Below are positions 56,270 to 64,000 of a stretch of 64,000 bases of DNA, piece after piece (position 1 is the first letter of the stretch; every line of letters begins with the position of its first letter). The position numbers were made by a program, and so were the translations under genes. The stretch comes from Xylanimonas oleitrophica (GTDB lineage: Bacteria > Actinomycetota > Actinomycetes > Actinomycetales > Cellulomonadaceae), in NCBI RefSeq assembly GCF_003244315.1, contig NZ_QKWH01000002.1:346456-410455 (forward strand), given 5' to 3'. Below the pieces are notes generated by a model, which ran no database searches, was not told where the DNA came from, and saw nothing but the letters and a program-made list of their open reading frames with translations.

Positions 56270-57148
56270 TCAGGCGGGCGGGTCCGGGATCGCGTACGGC
56301 AGCCGGTGCAGCGCCGCCGCCTGCTCGGCAGCCCGGCCCCGCTCGTGGAGGCCGCGAGCGAGCTCACGGTCGCGCCGCTCGTGCAGGACGGCGTGCAGGA
56401 ACGACTCCGCGCTGGTGCCCGGCGGGGGCGCCGGCGCCACGTACGGCTCGACGCGACCGGCGATCTCGTCGGCCAGCGCCGCGCGCGACGACGGCGCCAG
56501 GCGCGGCGCACGGTCCAGGAGCTGGCGGGCGGCCAGTGCCAGCCCGTCGGGCAGCCGCCGGATGTCCGCCGTCGCGGCCCACGCGGCCAGCTCCGGGGGC
56601 ATCGACAGGGGCACCGACCAGCCGCGCCCGCCCCGCACCCGGATCACGTACGTGCCCGCCACCATGTCGCCCAGTCGCTTGCCCCTGGCGTTGGCGAGCG
56701 AGGCGATGAGACCGACACCCCCCATCGTCACCCACAGCTCCAGGACCCCGAGCAGCGCGCGGATCAGCGCGTGCCGCACGCGCACCGGGCCGCCGTCGTC
56801 ACGCACCACCCGCACCCCGGTCACCAGCTTGCCCAGCGAACGGCCCCGCGACAGCGTCTCCACGGTCACGGGCGCAGCCACCAGCACGAGAACCACCAGC
56901 GCGATCCCGCCCGCGCGCAGCCACTGCTCGTTCAGGTCCTCCACGGCCAGCCCGACCAGCATGAGCAGGCCGATCGTGCCGAGCACCGTGACCAGGGCGT
57001 CGAGGAGGGCGCCGAGCGCGCGCGTCACGAACGACGCCGGGCGGGCGTCGAGCACCACTCCCTCGCCGATGAGGATGCCGTCGTGCACCGTGCCTCCGGG
57101 TGGGGTCGTCAGGGCCGTCGTGGTCGTCAGGGCTGTCGTGGCCGTCAT
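56270..57148 (-). CDS. RDD family membrane protein
   Basis: 292 residues. The RDD domain covers about residues 35-170 (ARPASFVTRALGALLDALV as the first helix, SRGRSLGKLVTGVRVVRDDGGP as the conserved Gly-Lys loop), followed by a long cytosolic tail (about 120 residues). The start codon lies in a set of three 18-bp repeats (57105-57158) that encode a Thr/Ala-rich lead. Divergent from SpoIIM with a 46-bp gap, as in mycobacterial Rv3694c/Rv3695. Function unknown. Confidence 0.85.
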   Translation of the reverse strand: MTATTALTTTTALTTPPGGTVHDGILIGEGVVLDARPASFVTRALGALLDALVTVLGTIGLLMLVGLAVEDLNEQWLRAGGIALVVLVLVAAPVTVETLSRGRSLGKLVTGVRVVRDDGGPVRVRHALIRALLGVLELWVTMGGVGLIASLANARGKRLGDMVAGTYVIRVRGGRGWSVPLSMPPELAAWAATADIRRLPDGLALAARQLLDRAPRLAPSSRAALADEIAGRVEPYVAPAPPPGTSAESFLHAVLHERRDRELARGLHERGRAAEQAAALHRLPYAIPDPPA

Positions 57149-57158
57149 GGTCGTCGTG
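57105..57158 (-). repeat. Three 18-bp repeats spanning the RDD gene start
   Basis: Units 57105-57122, 57123-57140 and 57141-57158; the ATG at 57148 is inside the third. They encode TTALTT-like residues. Confidence 0.8.
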
Positions 57159-57194
57159 CCGGTGGGGAGAGCCCCGTGTGGCAGGGTATCGGGC

Positions 57195-58184
57195 GTGGAC
57201 CTCGACGCCTTCACCAGCGTGCACAGCGCCGCCTGGGACCGCCTGGCCGTGCTGACCCGTCGCCGCCGGCTCGACGGTGCCGAGGCCGACGAGCTCGTGC
57301 GCCTCTACCAGGAGGTCGCCACCCACCTGTCCACGGTGCGCTCCGCGGCACCGGACCCGGTGCTCGTCACCCGGCTCTCGGACCTGCTGACACGCGCCCG
57401 CTCCCGCATCTCCGGAGCCCACGAGCCCGCCTGGGCCGACGTCGTGCGGTACGCAGCCGTGACCGTCCCCGCTGCCCTGTACCGGGTCCGCTGGTGGACC
57501 CTCGGCGTCGTCCTCGCCTGCCTCGTCGTCGGGGTCGTGGTCGGCTGGCGGGTCGCCACCGTGCCCGAGGCGCTCGCGGCCATGGGCACCCCCGCCGCTC
57601 GCGAGCAGTACGTGAACGAGGCGTTCGCCTCCTACTACGACCCCCAGGCGTCGTTCGCGGCGATGGTGTGGACCAACAACGCGTGGATCTCGGCGCTGCT
57701 CGTGGCCTTCGGCGTCACGGGCGTGGCGCCGGTGTACATCCTGTGGCAGAACGCGGTGTCGATCGGCGCGACCGGCGGGATGATGGCCGCGTACGGCGAG
57801 CTCGACACGTTCCTGCAGCTGATCGCGCCGCACGGCCAGCTCGAGCTGACGGCGGTGTTCGTCGCGGGGGCGGCCGGGCTCAAGACGTTCTGGGCGATGG
57901 TGGACCCGGGCCCGCGCAAGCGTTCGGCCGCCCTCGCCCAGGAGGGCCGTGCGCTGGTCACGTGCGCCGTCGGTCTCGCGGGAGCGCTGGCGCTCTCGGG
58001 TCTGGTCGAGGGGTTCGTCACCGGTTCGGACCTGCCGTGGTGGCTCAAGATCGTCATCGGCAGCGTGGCCCTGGCGCTCTTCTGGGCGTACGTGCTGGTG
58101 CTCGGCCGCCGTGGCGTCGAGGCGGGGGAGACGGGCGACCTCGACGTGGACCGCGCGGGAGCCGTGCAGCCGACCGCCGGCTGA
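57195..58184 (+). CDS. Stage II sporulation protein M (SpoIIM)-like membrane protein
   Basis: 329 residues. A cytosolic helical N-terminus (LDGAEADELVRLYQEVATHLSTVRSA), then about five membrane helices; NNAWISALLVAFGVTGVAPVYILWQN is the family hallmark. In actinobacteria this gene goes with MoxR/DUF58/RDD and is not linked to sporulation. GTG at 57195 is the only good start. The product may work with MoxR-type chaperones at the membrane. Confidence 0.88.
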   Translation: MDLDAFTSVHSAAWDRLAVLTRRRRLDGAEADELVRLYQEVATHLSTVRSAAPDPVLVTRLSDLLTRARSRISGAHEPAWADVVRYAAVTVPAALYRVRWWTLGVVLACLVVGVVVGWRVATVPEALAAMGTPAAREQYVNEAFASYYDPQASFAAMVWTNNAWISALLVAFGVTGVAPVYILWQNAVSIGATGGMMAAYGELDTFLQLIAPHGQLELTAVFVAGAAGLKTFWAMVDPGPRKRSAALAQEGRALVTCAVGLAGALALSGLVEGFVTGSDLPWWLKIVIGSVALALFWAYVLVLGRRGVEAGETGDLDVDRAGAVQPTAG

Positions 58185-58244
58185 CCGTCGCCGGCCGCTC
58201 CCGCCCTGGTCAGCGCTGCTCAGCCCTGACCTGCCCGGCCGACG

Positions 58245-59615
58245 CTACAGCCGGCCGGCGGCCTTGAGCGCCAGATAGGTGTCGGCCAGCGCGGGGGCGA
58301 GCTGCTCGGGCAGCGCCTCCACCACCTCGGCGCCGTACCGGCGCAGCACCCCGGCGACGGCGGTGCGCTCGAGGTCGCCCCGGGCGGCGGCCGCGGCGTC
58401 GTACACCGTCGAGGCGTCACGGCCGGCGCGCAGCTGGGCGACCTCGGCGTCGGCCACCCCGGCCACCACCACCTGGTGCGTGCCGGCGAGCTGGTCCACC
58501 ACGGTCAGCAGACCCGTCTCCACCGCCGACGGGTCCAGCGCCGTCAGGAGCACCACGAGCGCGCGCTGCGGCACGTGGGAGCGCACCTGCCCCACGAGGC
58601 CCGGCCAGTCCGTCTCGACGAGCCGTGGCTCCACGCCGGCCAGGGAGTCGGCCAGCTCCGGCAGGAGCCGGGGACCCGACGCCCCGGCGACCCGGGCGTG
58701 CAGGGTCCGGTCGAACGCGACGACCTGGACCCGGTCCCCGGCGCGGTCCGCGAGGGCCGCCAGGAGCAGCGCGGCCTCGATCGAGGCGTCCAGGCGCGGG
58801 GACCCTGTCCCGCCCGGGCCGTCGCCCACGCGCGTCGCGGCCGTGCGTCCCGTGTCCAGGACCACGAGGACGCGGCGGTCGCGCTCCGGGCGCCACGTGC
58901 GCACCACGACGTCGCCCCGCCGGGCCGTGGCCCGCCAGTCGATGGACCGCACGTCGTCGCCCACCACGTACTCGCGCAGCGAGTCGAACTCCGTGCCCTC
59001 GCCGCGCACCTGCACCGCCGAGCGGCCGTCCATCTCGCGCAGGCGGGCCAGCCGGCTGGGCAGGTGCCGCCGCGAGGCGAACTCGGGCAGCACCCGCAGC
59101 CGGCCCGGCACGGGCAGGGACACCTGACGGGCAGCGAGACCGAGCGGGCCGAACGACCGCACCGTCACCGGCCCGGCCGTGCGGTCGCCCCGCCGCGTGG
59201 GGTGCAGAGGCGTCACCAGGCGCACGCCGTCCCCGGCGCGCACGTCCACGCGGTGGCGGGCCGAGCGCACCGTGGTGGCGGCGCGTGCGGCGACGAGGGC
59301 GCCGCCCGAGCGCAGGGGGGCGTCGTCGTCGGCCGCCACGGACGGCGGCCAGGCGTCGCGGACCACCGCCCGCAGGCGGCGGCCCGCACCGTTGACGATC
59401 GTCAGCTCGCTGCGCGTGCGGTCACCGAGACGCACCGACGCCGGCACGCGCCGTGTGAGCGCCAGGCGGCGGGGCGAGGCGGCCAGAGCGACGTCGACCC
59501 CGCAGGCGAGCACCACCACGCCGGCCCACACCACGACCGTGCCCGGCACGGGCGCCAGCAGCACGGGCACGAGCCCCACCAGCGCGAGCACGACCGCCCG
59601 CCACGTCAGCGCCAT
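58245..59615 (-). CDS. DUF58 domain protein (vWA-like)
   Basis: 456 residues. Two membrane helices at the N-terminus, a beta-rich segment, then the DUF58 motif EFDSLREYVVGDDVRSIDWRATARRGDVVVR. A vWA-like C-terminal part has VLVVLDTGRTAATRV in place of a standard MIDAS DxSxS (reads DTGRT). Located 1 bp after the MoxR stop; MoxR AAA proteins and DUF58 proteins commonly form a chaperone pair. Confidence 0.92.
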   Translation of the reverse strand: MALTWRAVVLALVGLVPVLLAPVPGTVVVWAGVVVLACGVDVALAASPRRLALTRRVPASVRLGDRTRSELTIVNGAGRRLRAVVRDAWPPSVAADDDAPLRSGGALVAARAATTVRSARHRVDVRAGDGVRLVTPLHPTRRGDRTAGPVTVRSFGPLGLAARQVSLPVPGRLRVLPEFASRRHLPSRLARLREMDGRSAVQVRGEGTEFDSLREYVVGDDVRSIDWRATARRGDVVVRTWRPERDRRVLVVLDTGRTAATRVGDGPGGTGSPRLDASIEAALLLAALADRAGDRVQVVAFDRTLHARVAGASGPRLLPELADSLAGVEPRLVETDWPGLVGQVRSHVPQRALVVLLTALDPSAVETGLLTVVDQLAGTHQVVVAGVADAEVAQLRAGRDASTVYDAAAAARGDLERTAVAGVLRRYGAEVVEALPEQLAPALADTYLALKAAGRL

Positions 59616-59616
59616 C

Positions 59617-60779
<1,163 letters not shown>

Positions 60780-60783
<4 letters not shown>

Positions 60784-62072
60784 GATCGGTGAACCTCGCT
60801 CTCCAGCTCGTCGAGCCGACGTGCCAGCGCTGCGAGCGCGGCGTCGTCGGCGGGTGGGGGTCCGTACAGCAGGTCGGCGACCGTGGTGGGGTCGCTCCCG
60901 GTGGCACGCACGACGGCGTCCACGAGGGTGGTCGGGTCGGCGGACCGCGGCACCCCGAGGCGCCCCGCGGCCCGGTCCGCGGTGGCTGCGCGCAGGGCCG
61001 CGGCGGCGTGGCCGTGCGCCCGGGCGCGCCGGTACAGGCGGCCGCGGCCGCGGGTCGCCTCGGCAGCGGGCACGACGACCGGCAGGTCCTCGGCCACCAG
61101 CGGGCCCAGCCGCCGCGCGCGCCACACGGCGGCGACGACGACGCACAGCAGCGCCCAGAGCCCGACGGCGCCCGTCCACGGCGGCAGCACGCCGTCGCCG
61201 GAGGCGTCCACGTCGTCCCCGGTGGACGCGTCGTACGGGTCCTGGACCAGCCACACGAGGCGGTCGTCGTCGCCGGCGAGCCACAGCGCCAGCGCCGCGG
61301 TGCCGTCGTCGAGCATCCGGTCGTTGCGGATGACGCCCGGGTCCCAGAGAGCCGTCACGGTGCGGCCGCCGTCGTCCAGGTGGACGAGCCCGTGGCTCTC
61401 GCCCCGGGTGTAGCAGGCGGTCGCCCCAGAGCCCTCGAGCAGGAGCCCGGCGGACATCTCCACCGGCCCGGCCGCCTGCGCGGCGGGCAGCTCGCAGCCA
61501 GGGGCCAGCACGGTGCGGCTGCCGCTGGACCAGCCGACGTCGGCCGCCCCGCCGCTCGCCGCGCGCAGGAGCGTGCCGCCCGGCCGCAGGAGCAGCAGGT
61601 CGGCCTCGACGGCGGCGAGGGACAGCGCCTGGTCGTCGGTCATGAGCGGAGCCGGGGCCACCAGCAGCGTGGTGCCGGGCACGGCGGCCCGGACGGCCTC
61701 GGCCACCGTGGTGACGTGCTCGACGGTGACGCCCTGGCGCTCGAGCACCTGCGCGAGGGCGCGGGAGCCCTCGGGCGTGGTCGAGTCGGGGGCGTAGGGG
61801 ACGGACGACGTGGGCGGTCGGGACACCGCGAGAGCTCCGACGACGAGCGCGACGGCGGCGAGCACCAGCACGGTCCAGCGCGCCCGGCGCCAGCGCCGGG
61901 CTGCCCGCGAGCGCGCGGTCGTGCCGTCGCCGACGACGGTGGGAGCGCCGTCGGGAGCGATCGTGGTGGCGCTCCGGGTCATGGCCTCGGGTGCGGAGCC
62001 AGGTGTGGCGCCGGGTGTGGCGCCGGGTGTGGTGCCGGGTGGGTTGGCGCCCGTCGGCGCGGGGGCGCTCAC
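60780..62072 (-). CDS. DUF4350 membrane protein
   Basis: 430 residues. A Pro/Gly/Ala-rich repeat lead (12-bp units encoding GATP, DNA near 62005-62045), one helix (TVLVLAAVALVVGALAVS), the DUF4350 domain YAPDSTTPEGSRALAQVLERQGVTVEHV, a second helix (GAVGLWALLCVVVAAVWRA) and a helical cytosolic tail. It would hold a GATase-like extracytoplasmic domain. GTG at 62072 overlaps the DUF4129 stop by 4 bp. Confidence 0.88.
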
Positions 62073-62815
62073 CGCTGCGGTCCTGTCGTCGTGCTGGTGC
62101 TCGCTCCCGTGGTGCTGGTGGTGGGGCTGGTGTCGCTCCCGGGACCGACGGCGGGTGCGGTCTCCAGCGGCTCGTCGGCCGCCCGTGCGGCCAGCTCCCG
62201 CAGCCACGCGTCGTCCTCGGGGCCGGCGGGCAGCTCGCCGTACACGACGTCGTCGAACAGGGTGGCGCCGCGGTGGAGGTCCGTCGCCAGGCGGGGCAGC
62301 CGGGCGCCGGCGGCGCCGGCCGCCTCCTGGGCGGTGCGGCCGGGTCGCTCGTCCAGCACGGTGCGCTCCTCGAGGCTGCGGACGACGGCGCGGAAGCGCT
62401 CGGCGACGGCGACCGACCAGTCCCCGCGTGCGGCGGCGTCGTCCGCGGCCGCACGCAGCTGGGCTGCGGTGCGCTCGTCGTCCGCGGCCGTCAGCGGGGT
62501 GGCGCGCCGGCGGCGGCGCGACAGGCGCACGGGACCGGCCACCCACCAGGCCAGGGCTACGACCGCGGCGGTGACGGCCACGATGACCAGCACCACCTGC
62601 CACGACGGGCCGGCGAACGCCGGCACGGCGCCGTCGAACAGGCTGAGGAACCACCCCAGGAGGCGCTCGAGGAGCGACGGCGACGTGTCGTACTCGGGGC
62701 GTGAGAGCTCCTCGACCATCCAGCGGCGCGCGGTCTCCCGGTCGGGCTGCACGGGCGCGTCCGCCAGGACGGCACCGGCCGCGCCCAGCAGACGGGCGGT
62801 GCTCGCGAGGAGCAA
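62069..62815 (-). CDS. DUF4129 membrane protein
   Basis: 248 residues. Signal/anchor start, LSRPEYDTSPSLLERLLGWFLSLF, a membrane helix (WQVVLVIVAVTAAVVALAWWVAG) and the cytosolic DUF4129 helical domain (GDWSVAVAERFRAVVRSLEERTVL, RTAQEAAGAAG). TTG at 62815 is the apparent start, 3 bp after the previous stop; no better start fits. Part of the MoxR operon. Confidence 0.86.
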   Translation of the reverse strand: MLLASTARLLGAAGAVLADAPVQPDRETARRWMVEELSRPEYDTSPSLLERLLGWFLSLFDGAVPAFAGPSWQVVLVIVAVTAAVVALAWWVAGPVRLSRRRRRATPLTAADDERTAAQLRAAADDAAARGDWSVAVAERFRAVVRSLEERTVLDERPGRTAQEAAGAAGARLPRLATDLHRGATLFDDVVYGELPAGPEDDAWLRELAARAADEPLETAPAVGPGSDTSPTTSTTGASTSTTTGPQR

Positions 62816-62818
62816 CCC

Positions 62819-64000
62819 TCAGCCCTGCCGCTCGGCCGGTCGCTCCGCGGCGGCGGCGGCGAGCTGGACGTCCAGCCCCTCGCGGCGCATGCGCACGTCG
62901 ATGTAGAGCAGCGCGACCACGCCCGCCAGGAAGATCAGCATGACCAGGGTCTGGATCACCGTGGCGAGCGTGGTGACGGCCACGAGAGCGGTCGGGCCGG
63001 CCTGCGTCATCAGCGCCCCGAGCACGAAGCTCAGGGGCGAGGTCACGATGCTGGCGACGATCGACACGATGACGTAGGACAGCAGGTAGATGCCGAACAG
63101 GCGCCAGAACGAGCCGCGGGTCAGCACCCAGGCACGCCGCACCGTGGCCCACAGGCCCTGGCCCTCGAGCGCGAGGGCCGGCGGCACCAGGCCCAGCCGG
63201 ACGCTGAGCCACAGGGCGACCACCGCCAGTCCGAGCGCCCCGAGCACGGCCACGGCGACGGCCAGACCGGCCGACGCCTGCGCGGCGGCCCAGGTCAGGG
63301 CCACGACGGCGAGGACGACCGCGAGCAGGACGAGCGGGAGCAGCAGCGCCTGCAGCAGCGAGAAGAGGACGAGGAGCCACACGCGCGAGCGCACCCGGTC
63401 CCAGACCTGGGACACCGACGCCTTGTCCCCGATGACCGACCGGGACACCGACACCGTCAGGATGCCGTTGACCACGGGCGTGGCCAGCAGGGACGTCAGG
63501 GCGATGCCACCCGTCGTGGCCATGAGCTGCGTCATCTCGTCGCCGAACAGGCCGGTCATGGCCAGGTCGACGGCGTCGGGGTCGCCCGCCGGGTCGAGCG
63601 TGGCGTCGAACCAGCCGGCGAAGGCCGGCACGAAGAGCTGGCCCACGAGCACACCCACCACCGTGGCCACGAGGATCACGAGGGTGGCCACGCCGAGCAT
63701 CACGGCGGGGTTGTGACGGATGGCGCCGAACGCGCCGTCGTAGATCTCGCCCAGCGTCAGGGGGCGCAGCGGCACGATCCCCGGCCGGTCGGCGGGAGCG
63801 CGGTAGGGGCCCGAGCCGTAGGGCGACCCGTACGGGGTGGCCGGCTGCTGGGGGGCTCCAGGGGCACCGGGAGCACCAGGAGCACCAGGACCGGTCGGTG
63901 TCGCGCCGTACTGGCCGTACCGGGGCACGTCACCCCAGCCCGACGGCGGGGCCGTCGGGCTGGGGTGACGTGCCCCGGTACGGCCAGTACGGCGCGACAC
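62819..64000 (-). CDS. Membrane protein with GPDP-type membrane domain (5' end doubtful)
   Basis: About six membrane helices after a Pro/Gly-rich lead with GAP repeats, followed by IVPLRPLTLGEIYDGAFGAIRHNPAVM, typical of the glycerophosphodiester-phosphodiesterase membrane-domain family; no catalytic domain is present. First gene of the MoxR operon. The reading frame runs to the end of the window, but bases 63951-64000 are the exact inverse of 63898-63947. The real N-terminal coding (SGWGDVPRYGQYGATP) is in the inner arm, and what lies beyond 63950 is probably not this gene's true start. Confidence 0.75.
   Translation of the reverse strand: MSRRTGRTGARHPSPTAPPSGWGDVPRYGQYGATPTGPGAPGAPGAPGAPQQPATPYGSPYGSGPYRAPADRPGIVPLRPLTLGEIYDGAFGAIRHNPAVMLGVATLVILVATVVGVLVGQLFVPAFAGWFDATLDPAGDPDAVDLAMTGLFGDEMTQLMATTGGIALTSLLATPVVNGILTVSVSRSVIGDKASVSQVWDRVRSRVWLLVLFSLLQALLLPLVLLAVVLAVVALTWAAAQASAGLAVAVAVLGALGLAVVALWLSVRLGLVPPALALEGQGLWATVRRAWVLTRGSFWRLFGIYLLSYVIVSIVASIVTSPLSFVLGALMTQAGPTALVAVTTLATVIQTLVMLIFLAGVVALLYIDVRMRREGLDVQLAAAAAERPAERQG
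63898..64000. repeat. Perfect inverted repeat, 50-bp arms, 3-nt loop, at window end
   Basis: 63898-63947 and 63951-64000 are exact reverse complements around GGG. Arms may continue beyond the window. It sits inside coding sequence, which favours an assembly or library fold-back over a biological element. Confidence 0.9.

Noticed and set aside
58185..58244. Possible terminator between SpoIIM and DUF58
   Set aside because: The GCCGGCC stretches are self-complementary but no single stable stem with a sensible loop could be drawn.
63951..64000. Divergent plus-strand paralogue starting at the palindrome
   Set aside because: The loop is only three bases and has no start codon, so both arms cannot be independent gene starts.

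Overview
The window is very GC-rich DNA. Its genes start often with GTG, are packed with 1-4 bp GTGA/ATGA overlaps, and include a WhiB protein, a TIGR03089 protein, a DUF3499 protein and a MoxR/DUF58 cluster. Together these point to an actinobacterium. The mixture of cell-wall polysaccharide genes without any visible mycolate genes suggests a Micrococcales-type organism (Cellulomonas/Cellulosimicrobium-like); that placement is inference.

About 1-28.5 kb is a large cell-surface glycan region. It opens with a tight operon: galactofuranosyltransferase GlfT2 (5' end outside the window), the ABC exporter Wzm/Wzt and a DUF6541 membrane protein. Next come a GT2/DUF2304 pair, further GT2 enzymes, a sugar-nucleotide epimerase, an acyltransferase, a rhamnosyltransferase-like GT2 and a Wzx-type flippase. 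All four dTDP-L-rhamnose genes (rfbA, rfbB, rfbC, rfbD) are present but scattered over both strands. Between them sit two secreted wall-active proteins: a putative lytic enzyme with six ChW repeats (with a lipoprotein partner) and a PGRP amidase. Large multi-spanning membrane proteins, another GT2, a GT4-like transferase, a flippase-like LPG-synthase-type protein and a methyltransferase complete the block.

About 28.5-42.2 kb resembles the conserved actinobacterial neighbourhood around whiB2: a TIGR03089 protein, whiB2, an 1115-residue GT2-membrane protein, a DUF5719 protein, a GlfT1-like GT2, an Rv3259-like protein with a degenerate zincin motif, DUF3499, manA, manB and a Trm112-like protein. 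ahcY (SAH hydrolase) lies further on at 52.6 kb. This part supplies mannose phosphates and links wall glycan synthesis to a WhiB regulator.

About 42.2-52.4 kb is more general: a gamma-glutamyltransferase, a DUF1275 membrane protein, a three-gene glycine betaine/proline ABC importer, an Nramp-like transporter lacking the usual metal-site motifs, an MFS transporter and a second acyltransferase. About 54.2-64 kb holds a two-component system (sensor kinase plus LuxR regulator), then the RDD / SpoIIM / DUF58 / MoxR / DUF4350 / DUF4129 / GPDP-membrane-domain cluster.

Two sequence-level patterns stand out. First, at least nine genes have a TAnnnT hexamer only 6-7 nt upstream of the start codon, as expected for leaderless transcripts. 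Second, the last 103 bases of the window form a perfect inverted repeat with 50-bp arms and a 3-nt loop that breaks an open reading frame; this looks like a fold-back assembly artefact. No tRNA, rRNA, CRISPR array, insertion sequence or phage gene was recognised, and no stretch over 300 bases lacks a gene.
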